DNA of 64,000 nucleotides from Candidatus Flexifilum affinis (lineage in GTDB: Bacteria > Chloroflexota > Anaerolineae > Aggregatilineales > Phototrophicaceae), in NCBI GenBank assembly GCA_016713325.1, contig JADJPJ010000087.1, forward strand, positions 868,001-932,000. Direction: 5' to 3'. This document shows positions 1 through 8,266 of this stretch, piece by piece. How positions within the stretch are numbered: the first letter of the stretch is position 1; the number at the start of each line of letters is the position of its first letter. The position numbers were made by a program, and so were the translations under genes. The notes beneath the pieces are model-generated. The model had not been told where the DNA came from and made no database searches. It worked only from the letters and a program-made list of their open reading frames with translations.

Positions 1-643
1 CCGAACCGCGGACGGTTTGCAGGACCAGTCTTTCGGCATCACGGCGCGAAAAGCCCAGGTGCACTCCGGCATCGATCAGCGCTTCCATGAACATGAAGAC
101 GTACGCCGGGCCTGTCCCGCTCAGCGCCGTCCCCATGTCCAGGAATTTCTCGTCTTCCATATAGATTTCGTCACCCAGCGCCCCCAGGAGTGCACGAGCC
201 TGCTACCGCCCCTTGTCGGAGACGAAGCGCGTCGCCGTCCAGACGGTGATCCCTTCGCCGATCTGCGCGGGGGTATTCGGCATGGCGCGCACCACATTCG
301 GGTTGCCCAGTCCGCTGGTCAGGGTCTTCACGCGCACTCCGGCAAGGATGCTGAGCACCAGGGCCGGACGACTGCCGGCCTCCTTAATCGATTCGAACAC
401 ATGCCCCACCACCTGTGGCTTGGTGGAGATGACGAGTACGTCTGCATTGGCGGCCGTCTCGGCATTGTCGGTCGTGAAGCGCAGCCCGTACCGGCTGACC
501 AGTTCACTGCCGCGGTCTTCGCGCGGGTCGGCCGCGATGATCTGCCCCGGCTCCAGCAGGTCGCGGTCGATCAGGCCCTTGATCATCGCTTCCGCCATCA
601 CGCCGCTGCCGACGAAGCCTACCGTCTTTCCCGAAAATGCCAT
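1..643 (-). pseudogene. proC: Pyrroline-5-carboxylate reductase, interrupted by in-frame TAG and cut by window edge
   Basis: Catalyses the last step of proline synthesis, P5C to proline with NAD(P)H. The N-terminus (start ATG 641-643, preceded by an AGGGGAG-like ribosome site) shows the Rossmann motif GFVGSGVMAEAMIKGL, then the family block VVRAMPNTPAQIGEGITVW. At 203-205 the reading frame meets TAG. The same frame then continues without any shift into authentic ProC sequence (ALLGALGDEIYMED, then ALSGTGPAYVFMFMEALID) up to base 1. A single C-to-T change (CAG to TAG) would explain the stop. The gene is therefore either a nonsense pseudogene, a base-call error or, less likely, a suppressed amber. 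The C-terminal part lies outside the window. It sits 10 bp after the OSBS-family gene and probably shares its transcript. Confidence 0.88.
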
Positions 644-653
644 GATGACTCCC

Positions 654-1805
654 CTAGGCTGAGTAAGGATACTGCGTCTTCCAGAGACGCGCAGCGGTTT
701 CAACACGGTCGGGCTGCACCGTCACCCCCGACCCCACGCCCTCGGGCGCGGCGATTCGACTGTGATCGCCCAGCACAAACGGGGGTTCGCTGATATCTTC
801 GTTGAAGTAGCGGTCGGTGGCGCTGATGTCGCAGGGCAGCGTCACGCCCGGCAGCGAAGCAAAGGCCACATGCGCGGCACGGCCGATGCCGGTTTCCAGC
901 ATCCCGCCGATCCACAGGTCAGTCCCCGCCTCGATACAGACACGGTAAATATCCAGGCTTTCGGCAAAGCCACCCACGCGCCCCGGCTTCAGGTTGATGA
1001 TCTTGCACGCGCCCAATTCAATGGCCATGCGGGCGTCGTTGGCCGTCAGAATACTCTCGTCCAGGCAGATTCGCGTCTTGAGCTGGGGTTGGAGCTTGCT
1101 GTGCTCGTAGATGTCATGGTAGCCCAACGGCTGTTCCAGCATCAGCAGGTTCAGGTCGTCCAACTGCTTCAGGTGCTCGGCATCGGCCAGAGTATAGGCG
1201 CTGTTCGCGTCGAGCATGAGCATGACGTCGGGATAGACGGCGCGCACGCCTCGGGCCAGTTCAACATCCCAGCCCGGCTCAATCTTGAGCTTGATGCGGC
1301 TATAGCCCTGCCCAAGCCGTTTAGTGATGGTCTCCAGCGTCGCTTCCACGCTCGGCTTGATGCCGATGCTCACGCCGACCTGCGCATAGCCGCGTGAGAC
1401 GTGCCCCGCCGGCAGATGGCGGGAGAAAAGTTCGACCATGCTCATGTCGTTAGCCCGCGCAAAGGCATCCCAGACCGCGGTCTCGATACCATGCTTAGCC
1501 AGCGGATGTCCGCGCACCGGCCGCAGAATCTCGCGAACCTCGGTGGGATCGCCGATCTCCTTGCCGAGCAGCCGCGGCGCCATGAATTCACGGCCAACGT
1601 GTATGGCCGTGCCCATCGTTTCGCTGCTGTAGCCCGGGTCGATTTCCACCGACATCTCACCCCATCCGGTGCATTCCTCGTCTGTCTCGACCTCCACGAG
1701 GACGGCCGTCTTGAACGGCTCCTCGCCGAAGCTGGTCCGCAGGGTTTCTGCCAGCGGAAGCGCGACTTCATACAGCGTAATGGCCTTGACGTGTATTGAC
1801 CGCAT
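654..1805 (-). CDS. menC: o-Succinylbenzoate synthase / N-acylamino-acid racemase (enolase superfamily)
   Basis: A 383-aa enolase-superfamily protein of the MenC/NAAAR type. It shows the acid-base lysine pair (RIKLKI), the metal ligands in LMLDANSAY, LEQPL and CLDES, the second catalytic lysine in NLKPGRVGG, and the family block GGMLETGIGRAAH. This subfamily makes o-succinylbenzoate for menaquinone, racemises N-acyl (N-succinyl) amino acids, or both; sequence alone does not decide. No other men gene is in the window. The gene lies 12 bp after a COG3375 acetyltransferase, the usual partner of N-succinylamino-acid racemases. Racemase activity on N-succinyl amino acids is therefore my preferred reading. 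Start ATG has AGGA 9 bp upstream. Confidence 0.85.
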   Translation of the reverse strand: MRSIHVKAITLYEVALPLAETLRTSFGEEPFKTAVLVEVETDEECTGWGEMSVEIDPGYSSETMGTAIHVGREFMAPRLLGKEIGDPTEVREILRPVRGHPLAKHGIETAVWDAFARANDMSMVELFSRHLPAGHVSRGYAQVGVSIGIKPSVEATLETITKRLGQGYSRIKLKIEPGWDVELARGVRAVYPDVMLMLDANSAYTLADAEHLKQLDDLNLLMLEQPLGYHDIYEHSKLQPQLKTRICLDESILTANDARMAIELGACKIINLKPGRVGGFAESLDIYRVCIEAGTDLWIGGMLETGIGRAAHVAFASLPGVTLPCDISATDRYFNEDISEPPFVLGDHSRIAAPEGVGSGVTVQPDRVETAARLWKTQYPYSA

Positions 1806-1817
1806 ATCGTTCTTGTC

Positions 1818-2729
1818 CTAATTCATCGTGAAGGTTTCGAACTGGGCTCCGCTGTAGCTCAGCAGATAGAAGCCGCGCTCGCGCCCTTCATGCTGCGCTC
1901 GAAGAAAATCGGTGACGACGAAGTGGCGCTGGAACAGCAGGTCGAACCATCTGCGGATGTGCTCGCGCCAGGCTTTCGCCAGTCGGGAATTGGCCGTCTC
2001 AAAGGACGAGTAGTTGAGCGGAATCTCGACCAGCGCCATCGACGTCGCCGGGAGCGTTCCCGTATCAGACGGAATCAGCATGCCATCGGACGTGATCTGC
2101 GCCGGGTTGACGATGATCGTGTCGGCCTGTAAGTACTGCGCCAGGGTGAGATCCGCGCGCTTGCCGAACAACCGCTCTTCGATACGTCGGTGGGTCACCC
2201 ACCACTCGACGAACAACCGATCAGAGTCACCCAGGCGGGCCAGGCCACTCTCTGCGCGGGTGCCGTAGTAATCCGGTTTGAAGGAGGTGCAGACCGCGCC
2301 CAGCTTGCGCAGGTTCAAATGCGCGTTCTGAGCCAGCAGCGGATCGAAGGTCCAGACGACCAGGCGCACCCCCTGTTTGATGGCGATCTCCCTCTGCGCC
2401 AGTTTCAGCTTGTATCCGATCCCATGGCCGCGATAGGAATCCAGGATCACCATACGCTTGGAGACGACCTGCAAGTTCGCCATCGCCGGCCGGTCCGGGT
2501 CGTCCATGTTCGTGCCGAGAAAGCCGATCAGCACGCCGACCATCTTGTCGCCATCGTACGCGGCCAGGACATGGCCGCCAAAGCTGGCCAGCGAAAACAG
2601 CATGTGCGCCGGGACGACCGCCTCAGCTTCATCTCCCCAGTAAGAATGCTGAAGATCGACCGCCGGCGCCATGTCTTCCATGGTGCGCAACGGCCTGATC
2701 TGGATCTCGAGTTCCTGTTCTCCGCTCAT
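1818..2729 (-). CDS. COG3375-type GNAT acyltransferase (predicted amino-acid N-succinyltransferase)
   Basis: A 303-aa protein with a GNAT core in the N-terminal half: GGHVLAAYDGDKMVGVLIGF is the central beta-strand region, and SYRGHGIGYKLKLAQRE is the acetyl-CoA pyrophosphate loop (R/Q-x-x-G-x-G/A type). The following block LVVWTFDPLLAQNAHLNLRKLGA is typical of COG3375. A C-terminal half of about 130 aa is specific to this family. Homologues next to NAAAR/OSBS genes are linked to N-succinylation of D-amino acids in a D-to-L conversion route (succinyltransferase, racemase, desuccinylase). That is family knowledge; the substrate here is inferred from the neighbour. The gene is co-directional and 12 bp upstream of the racemase. 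Confidence 0.75.
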   Translation of the reverse strand: MSGEQELEIQIRPLRTMEDMAPAVDLQHSYWGDEAEAVVPAHMLFSLASFGGHVLAAYDGDKMVGVLIGFLGTNMDDPDRPAMANLQVVSKRMVILDSYRGHGIGYKLKLAQREIAIKQGVRLVVWTFDPLLAQNAHLNLRKLGAVCTSFKPDYYGTRAESGLARLGDSDRLFVEWWVTHRRIEERLFGKRADLTLAQYLQADTIIVNPAQITSDGMLIPSDTGTLPATSMALVEIPLNYSSFETANSRLAKAWREHIRRWFDLLFQRHFVVTDFLRAQHEGRERGFYLLSYSGAQFETFTMN

Positions 2730-2830
2730 TTGACGAGTTCAATCCTCACGTGGTGATCTGCGAACAGATTCCATAGGCAGGGCCGCTCGCGGGCACCTGC
2801 ATCACCGTATTCAGAACCGCAGTCCAACAT

Positions 2831-3778
2831 TCAGGCTCTCACCGGCCGCCGGCGCAGCGATTCGCGCAGCAGTTCCGCGCCGTAGCGTCTTCCACGCATG
2901 TAGGTCAGCAGTGTGTCTTCCAGGCGGCGCGGCTGAAAACCAAAATAACGATAGTGATTGCCGAGATGCGCCGTCTTGCTGGTCGCGATCAGGTCGAACC
3001 ACTGCGAGGTAATCAGCGATCGGGGAAATATCCGTCCGTAGAACCCCGCACTCCACCGCAGCAGGTAGGGCGGCACCGAGACGATAGAACGGTACGTGCC
3101 CGTGACCCGCATCACGGTACGAATCAGATCGATCAGCGTGATGTACTCCGGCCCACCAATTTCGATCGTCGCATCGACGGTGTCAATCGCCGACAGACTG
3201 ACGACCAGCGCCGATACCAGATCCTCAACATACAGCGGATGCAGCACCACCTCACCCTGCCCCGGCAGCAGATAGACCAGCGGTGTCGCATGGAGCTGCA
3301 TGGCAATGTGGTTGATGAACGCGTCATCTTCACCGAAGGCGATGCCGGCGCGAAGGATCGTATAGGCAAGGCCACTGGAGCGAATCACTTCCTCAACCAG
3401 CCCTTTGTAACGCAGCAGCGGATAGGCCGCCGATGGAGACGCGCCAAGATGGCTGACGGTGATCAGCCGCCCGACGCGGGCGGATCGGGCAGCGGTGACC
3501 AGCGCCCGCGTTCCTTCAAGCTCCACGCGCTCCAGGTCACGCGGACGTCCCCACCACTGCGCATTCTCCAAATGGATGATGACATGCGCGCCGGTGACGG
3601 CTCGAAAGACTGCCTCCTCGTCATGCAGACTGCCGAGAACAACTTCTGGCGGCATCTCCCAGGGAAGATGAGCCGCTCGTCGTTCATCGAGTAAGCAGCG
3701 AACATGCCAACCGTCCATCAGCAGCCGTTTGACCAGGTGTCTGCCGATAAAGCCGGTTGCCCCGGTGACGAGTATCAA
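2831..3778 (-). CDS. NAD(P)-dependent epimerase/dehydratase-like SDR (NDUFA9-like, atypical)
   Basis: A 315-aa extended short-chain dehydrogenase. The N-terminal cofactor motif is VTGATGFIGRHLVKRL. GSLHDEEAVFRAVTGAHVIIHL follows, then a Ser-containing strand VSHLGASPSAAYPLLRYKGLVEEVIRSS in place of the classical YxxxK layout (Y at LLRYK). TILRAGIAFGEDD and the IEIGGPEYITLIDLI segment match the complex-I NDUFA9/atypical SDR group used in quinone or nucleotide-sugar metabolism. The substrate is unknown. The start is TTG at 3776-3778, chosen because GGAGG lies 7 bp upstream and the Rossmann motif begins at residue 4. The gene is divergent from fabF across a 273-bp promoter region. Confidence 0.75.
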   Translation of the reverse strand: MILVTGATGFIGRHLVKRLLMDGWHVRCLLDERRAAHLPWEMPPEVVLGSLHDEEAVFRAVTGAHVIIHLENAQWWGRPRDLERVELEGTRALVTAARSARVGRLITVSHLGASPSAAYPLLRYKGLVEEVIRSSGLAYTILRAGIAFGEDDAFINHIAMQLHATPLVYLLPGQGEVVLHPLYVEDLVSALVVSLSAIDTVDATIEIGGPEYITLIDLIRTVMRVTGTYRSIVSVPPYLLRWSAGFYGRIFPRSLITSQWFDLIATSKTAHLGNHYRYFGFQPRRLEDTLLTYMRGRRYGAELLRESLRRRPVRA

Positions 3779-4051
3779 GGCCTAACCTCCAAGATTGGGC
3801 GACAATTATAGCACAACCCATGCCCAGCGCAGTCAGTCTGTACCCGTGCCCCGACGTCAAACCGCCACGCGTTTTCCGTGTGACATATCATGCAACTTGA
3901 TCAGAAGCAACGTCTGCGAAATACGGGTGTTTCTATCCTTTGAGTCGTTCAAAACTTCTGATAGTCTAACGGGACCCTTCACCACACCGTTGCCAGTCTG
4001 GTTTGAACGGGCTGCTTGCGGCGTGCGAGAAAGTATTGAGGAGCTTAAGTC
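3779..4051. promoter_or_regulatory. Divergent intergenic region upstream of fabF and the epimerase gene
   Basis: A 273-bp spacer between divergently transcribed genes. On the plus strand TTGAGT (3940-3945) and TAGTCT (3962-3967) with a 16-bp spacer form a possible sigma-70-like promoter for fabF, about 85 bp before its GTG start. A GGAG ribosome site lies at about 4039-4043. No clear operator was recognised. The promoter call rests on eye matching only. Confidence 0.35.
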
Positions 4052-5308
4052 GTGGAACGTCGTCGCGTTGTCGTAACCGGTCTGGGCATTCGGTGCCCCA
4101 CCGGCAACACCGTCGCTGAAGCATGGGAGAATGCCGCCGCTGGTCGCACCGGCATCCGTACTATTCAGCGCTTCGACACCTCCCATCTTGAAAACCACTT
4201 TGGCGGCGAAGTCAAAGGCTTTGATCCCGACGAATTCTTGGGCAAGCGCGAGGCGCGCCGCACCGACCGGGTGACACAGATGGCGGTCTTTTCCGCTCAG
4301 CAGGCCATCGAGGACAGCGGTCTCGAGATCACGGACGAAAACCGCTACGACGTCGCCTGCGTCGTCGGCAGCGGTATCGGCGGCATCACAACGATTTTCG
4401 AGAGCGTCAAGGCATTCATCGAGAAGGGGCCGAAGTCCGTTAGCCCGCTCCTGGTGCCGATGATGCTGCCAGATTCGCCGAGCAGCAAGATCTCAATGCG
4501 TCACGGGCTGCGCGGGCCGAACTTCGCCATCTCCACGGCCTGCGCCACGGGAAATAACTGCATCGGGGAGGCGACGGAAATCATCCGGCGTGGTCAGGCC
4601 GTCGTGGCGGTTGCCGGCAGCAGCGAGGCCGGACTCGTCGACGTCGCCATTGCCAGCTTCAACAACATGACGGCCATCTCGCGGCGCAACGATGAGCCAG
4701 AACGCGCATCGCGTCCCTTCGACGTCAATCGCGATGGCTTCGTCGTGGCCGAAGGCTCGGCAATGCTCATTCTGGAAGACCTGGAACACGCCAAAGCTCG
4801 CGGCGCCAAGATCTATGCTGAGGTCCTGGGCTATGGCCACACCTCTGACGCCTATCACGTGACGGCTCCGCTGGAGACCGGCGAAGGTGCCGCCAAGGCG
4901 ATCTGCCGCGCGCTGGAAGACGCCGGTCTCACGGCCGCCGACATCGACTACATCAACGCCCATGGCACCAGCACCCCGCTCAACGACCGAAGCGAAACGC
5001 TGGCGATCAAGTTGGCCCTGGGCGAGCAGGCCTATAACGTTCCGATCAGTTCGACCAAGTCCGTCACCGGCCACCTGATGGGCGCCGCGGGCTCGGTCGA
5101 AGCCGTCTTCTGCATCATGGCTTTGAACAACAGCTTCATCCCGCCGACCGTCAATCTGGATGATCAGGATCCGGATTGCGATCTCAACTACACACCGCAT
5201 GTCGGGGTGCAGAAGGAACTGAACCGCGTGATGAGCAACTCGTTTGGTTTTGGTGGTCACAATGCCGTGTTGATATTCGGCAAGTACAGCGCGAATGGCA
5301 ACAGCTAA
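4052..5308 (+). CDS. fabF: 3-Oxoacyl-ACP synthase II (KAS II)
   Basis: A 418-aa condensing enzyme of type II fatty-acid elongation in the cytoplasm. The N-terminus VVVTGLGIRCPTGNTVAEAW is typical. The active-site cysteine lies in STACATGNNCIGEA, the first catalytic histidine in INAHGTSTPLND, and the lysine/histidine pair in TKSVTGHLMGAAGSVEA. The C-terminal gate motif is NSFGFGGHNAVL. Length is normal for FabF. The GTG start at 4052 has GGAG 8 bp upstream. The fabH-like gene begins inside its last codons, so the two are probably translationally coupled. No acpP, fabD or fabG is adjacent. Confidence 0.96.
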   Translation: MERRRVVVTGLGIRCPTGNTVAEAWENAAAGRTGIRTIQRFDTSHLENHFGGEVKGFDPDEFLGKREARRTDRVTQMAVFSAQQAIEDSGLEITDENRYDVACVVGSGIGGITTIFESVKAFIEKGPKSVSPLLVPMMLPDSPSSKISMRHGLRGPNFAISTACATGNNCIGEATEIIRRGQAVVAVAGSSEAGLVDVAIASFNNMTAISRRNDEPERASRPFDVNRDGFVVAEGSAMLILEDLEHAKARGAKIYAEVLGYGHTSDAYHVTAPLETGEGAAKAICRALEDAGLTAADIDYINAHGTSTPLNDRSETLAIKLALGEQAYNVPISSTKSVTGHLMGAAGSVEAVFCIMALNNSFIPPTVNLDDQDPDCDLNYTPHVGVQKELNRVMSNSFGFGGHNAVLIFGKYSANGNS

Positions 5309-6518
5309 GCGACGTGCGGCCTCCCGCTCTGGCGGGGGAGAACCGACGTATGCGCACATTGTCGGTTGGGGCATGGCAGTGCCAGAGCGCGTCATGACCA
5401 ACCAGGATCTGGCTGCCTTTATCGACACGACAGATGACTGGATCACGCAGCGCACCGGCATCCGGGAACGGCGCATCGCGAGCGATAAGGAGACGACGGC
5501 CACGCTCGGGCTCAAAGCAGCCCAGGCTGCACTCGACGTAGCCGATATCCTCCCTACTGAAATCGACCTGATCATCTGCGCGACCTCGACAGCGGAATTC
5601 ATCTTTCCGAGCACGGCCAGCCTGATTCAGGCCTGGCTGGGCGCGTCAACAGCCGGTGCTTTCGATCTCAGCGCGGCATGTTCCGGTTTCGTCTACGGCG
5701 TCGACATGGCGGCGCAGGCGATCAAGTCGGGATCTATTCGCACCGCCGTGGTCATTGGCAGCGAGACGTTCAGCCGCATCCTGGACTGGACCGATCGAGG
5801 CACCTGTATCCTGTTCGGCGATGGCGCAGGCGCGGTGGTCTTGACCGCCGGCAGCACCGAGGGCGGGGTACTCTCATCAGTGCTGCGGTCGGATGGTTCC
5901 GGCGGCGATCTGCTCGGTGTGCCCTCCGTAGGCAGCATCGACATCGCCTCCATCCCCACCCTGTCCGACGGCCATAAGATGTCCAAGATGTTCATGAATG
6001 GCAGCGAGGTCTTCAAGTTCGCCACCCGGGTGATTGCCGAGAGCATCACCCAGGCACTGGACATCGCCGGCCTGACGATCGCCGACCTCAAAGTGATCGT
6101 GCCGCACCAGGCGAACATGCGCATCATCAGCGCGGCGGCGCGTTCGCTCAAAGTAGACGAGTCGATCTTCGTCTGCAACATGGACCGTTACGCCAACACG
6201 TCGGCGGCGTCCATCCCCATCGCCCTGGTCGAGGCCGTTCAACAGGGGCGCATCCAGCCCGGCGATAACATCGCCTTCGTTGGTTTCGGCGGTGGCCTGA
6301 GCTGGGCGGCGATGGTCGTCAAGTGGAGCGCTCCCGAACCGGAAGAGCGGTCGCGCGTGCTCTACAAGCAGCGCCGGCAGGTGCTCTACCGCGTCGCCTG
6401 GTGGCGCGTCCTCCTCGGCCGAACCCTGCGGCAGCTCAACGACGTGGTCAACCGCATCCGTCCCCAACGCGGCCGCATGGAACGCCTGCGGCGGAACATC
6501 GACCGCTCCGACTTCTAG
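5295..6518 (+). CDS. fabH: 3-Oxoacyl-ACP synthase III (KAS III) with a basic C-terminal extension
   Basis: A 407-aa KAS III-like enzyme that would start fatty-acid synthesis from acyl-CoA and malonyl-ACP. The catalytic cysteine is in LSAACSGFVYG, the histidine in VPHQANMRI and the asparagine in NMDRYANTSAAS; GDGAGAVVL and FGGGLSWAAMVVKW are also present. The first ~20 residues (Ala/Arg/Ser-rich) precede the conserved start of the fold. About 65 residues follow the normal FabH end (KWSAPEPEERSRVLYKQRR onward) and are strongly basic, which is unusual. The start overlaps the fabF stop by 14 bp. A hairpin terminator follows. Confidence 0.92.
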   Translation: MATAKRRAASRSGGGEPTYAHIVGWGMAVPERVMTNQDLAAFIDTTDDWITQRTGIRERRIASDKETTATLGLKAAQAALDVADILPTEIDLIICATSTAEFIFPSTASLIQAWLGASTAGAFDLSAACSGFVYGVDMAAQAIKSGSIRTAVVIGSETFSRILDWTDRGTCILFGDGAGAVVLTAGSTEGGVLSSVLRSDGSGGDLLGVPSVGSIDIASIPTLSDGHKMSKMFMNGSEVFKFATRVIAESITQALDIAGLTIADLKVIVPHQANMRIISAAARSLKVDESIFVCNMDRYANTSAASIPIALVEAVQQGRIQPGDNIAFVGFGGGLSWAAMVVKWSAPEPEERSRVLYKQRRQVLYRVAWWRVLLGRTLRQLNDVVNRIRPQRGRMERLRRNIDRSDF

Positions 6519-6524
6519 ACAGAA

Positions 6525-6554
6525 AAGCGGATGCCCGAGGATGGACATCCGCTT
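6525..6554. terminator. Bidirectional hairpin terminator between fabH and the zinc-peptidase gene
   Basis: AAGCGGATG (6525-6533) and CATCCGCTT (6546-6554) form a perfect 9-bp stem with a 12-nt loop. It is followed by a pyrimidine-rich run on the plus strand and A-rich sequence before it. It sits between convergent genes, so it can serve both strands. Confidence 0.75.
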
Positions 6555-6587
6555 CTTCTTGTTGATTGCCGCAAGTCTGGCTTGTGG

Positions 6588-7274
6588 TCAGTTGCGCCGA
6601 TTGGCCAGGCTGATGAAGTACAGCAGCTGGAGCACCGCAGAGACTGCCGCCGCGAGATAGGTCATGGCCGCGGCCGTCAATACCTGACGCGCGCCGCCGG
6701 TATCATCTGAGGTCTGCATCAGGCCGGACTGCTGGAGCAGCGCCAAACCGCGCCGACTGGCGTCGATTTCCACTGGCAGGGTCAGCAGCATGAACACAAC
6801 CATCACGCCGAACAGGATGATGCCCAACCAGACCAGGCCGGTGAAATTCAGAATCAGGCCGAGAATGATCATCAGATAGCCGATCTGCGGCGCGATCTGC
6901 ACACCAGGCACCAGAAACTGGCGCGCGGCAATCAGCGGCGAGTTCTGCTGATGCTGCTGCACGTGGCCCAACTCATGGGCGACGACCGCCATAGCTGCAA
7001 CCGACGGTACGGTCGCGATTCCCTGAGATAGGCGCACGACGCCACTGCCGGGGTCATAGTGATCGCTGAGCTGGCCGGGGGCGCCCTCCAGGCGAACAGA
7101 ACGCACGTCGGTGCGAGCGAAGATGCGTTCCGCGACACCCACGCCGGTCACGCCGGCGCTGTTGCGGACACGACTCCACTTGCTATAGGCCGACTTTACG
7201 AACAACTGAGCCAGAAGCGACAGCACGAGGGTCGGCAGGCCCACCAGAAGGAGATATTGCGGGTCGAAAAACAT
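6588..7274 (-). CDS. Membrane-bound zinc metallopeptidase, YugP family
   Basis: A 228-aa integral-membrane peptidase family (Zn_peptidase_2). A first hydrophobic helix lies at residues ~8-27. The segment DHYDPGSGVVRLSQGI precedes the zinc site VVAHELGHVQQH (HExxH). Two or three further helices follow (IGYLMIILGLILNF, IILFGVMVVFMLLTLPVEI, and a C-terminal helix before NRRN). The post-helix motif PVEIDASRRGLALL supplies the third-ligand region typical of the family. Length matches. Its substrate is unknown; family members are assigned to membrane-protein quality control. It is separated from panC by 101 bp containing an inverted repeat. Confidence 0.88.
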   Translation of the reverse strand: MFFDPQYLLLVGLPTLVLSLLAQLFVKSAYSKWSRVRNSAGVTGVGVAERIFARTDVRSVRLEGAPGQLSDHYDPGSGVVRLSQGIATVPSVAAMAVVAHELGHVQQHQQNSPLIAARQFLVPGVQIAPQIGYLMIILGLILNFTGLVWLGIILFGVMVVFMLLTLPVEIDASRRGLALLQQSGLMQTSDDTGGARQVLTAAAMTYLAAAVSAVLQLLYFISLANRRN

Positions 7275-7308
7275 GGTTCAACGTCCTCACAACCATCGAA
7301 ACTGATAA

Positions 7309-7367
7309 GAGTTTACGGGACTCTTCACAAGAAGTTTCAATGAAAGGTGCAAAATCCGCGTAAACTC
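7309..7367. repeat. Inverted repeat in the panC-peptidase gap
   Basis: GAGTTTACG (7309-7317) and CGTAAACTC (7359-7367) are exact reverse complements with 41 nt between them, in the 101-bp gap downstream of panC. It could be a weak stem-loop or an operator pair. No U-tract follows directly, so I do not call it a terminator. Confidence 0.35.
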
Positions 7368-7375
7368 AGCAACTT

Positions 7376-8266
7376 CTAACCCGCTACGCCGAGATGCACC
7401 GACAGGGCCCCCCGCTCGTTGAGCGACCAGGGCAGCAGCGCATTGTCGATCAGGCGGACGTTACCGATCTTGACCGCTACCAGAAGAAGTATCGGCCCGC
7501 TCGATGGGTCACGAATGCCGAACAAGGTGCGCGGATCGCAGACGGCCACATATTCGACCTGGGCCATCGGTTCCGATTGCAGCACCGCGAGCGCGGCCTC
7601 CCGTAGTGCGACGGACCCTCGCTCTCCCGCGTCGAATCGCTCGGAGACTGTGCGCAGCGCGCGATGGATGACGCTTGCTGCTTCGCGCTGCGGGACGCTC
7701 AGGCGAACATTGCGCGAACTCATAGCCAGCCCGTCCAGCTCACGCTGGGTCGGACAGACCACGATTTCCGTCGGGAAGTTGAGATCGCGCACCATCTGCC
7801 GGATAACCACCACCTGCTGGGCGTCTTTCTGCCCAAAATAGGCACGTGTCGGTCGCGTCAGGTTCAGCAGCTTGGCTACCACCGTCGCGACGCCCCGGAA
7901 ATGGCCGGGTCGGGATTCGCCTTCGAGACCGGCCGATACGAGTTCCACCTCGACGTACGTCTGGTGGCGCGGCGGGTACATCTGCTCGGCCGTGGGTGTG
8001 AAGACGTAATCGACCCCGGCCCGCGCCAGCATATCCATGTCCCGCTCCGGAGTACGGGGGTACTTCGCGAGATCCTCGGCGACGTTGAACTGTGTGGGAT
8101 TGACGAAAATGGTCGCAATGACGGTTTCATTTTCGCGGCGTGCTGCCTCGACCAGGGACATATGGCCCTCATGGAGCGCGCCCATCGTCATCACCACGCC
8201 CACGCTCCCTTTGAGCGCCTGGCGGATTTCCATCATTGCACCGACCGAGTCAATCTGCTGCGTCAT
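7376..8266 (-). CDS. panC: Pantothenate synthetase
   Basis: Joins pantoate and beta-alanine with ATP to give pantothenate. VVMTMGALHEGHMSLVEAAR carries the HxGH nucleotide-binding motif, followed by TIFVNPTQFNVAEDLAKYPR. RPGHFRGVATVVAKLLNL is the pantoate/ATP loop, and YFGQKDAQQVVVIRQM and SSRNVRLS (KMSKS-like) follow. The ATG at 8264-8266 is preferred over an upstream in-frame start because it gives the family N-terminus. It overlaps the end of panB by 17 bp. This is the last gene of the punA-panC overlapping operon. panD is not in the window. Confidence 0.96.
   Translation of the reverse strand: MTQQIDSVGAMMEIRQALKGSVGVVMTMGALHEGHMSLVEAARRENETVIATIFVNPTQFNVAEDLAKYPRTPERDMDMLARAGVDYVFTPTAEQMYPPRHQTYVEVELVSAGLEGESRPGHFRGVATVVAKLLNLTRPTRAYFGQKDAQQVVVIRQMVRDLNFPTEIVVCPTQRELDGLAMSSRNVRLSVPQREAASVIHRALRTVSERFDAGERGSVALREAALAVLQSEPMAQVEYVAVCDPRTLFGIRDPSSGPILLLVAVKIGNVRLIDNALLPWSLNERGALSVHLGVAG

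Noticed and set aside
4493..5614. 373-aa minus-strand open frame opposite fabF/fabH
   Set aside because: Lies wholly over two well-supported enzymes and shows no domain.
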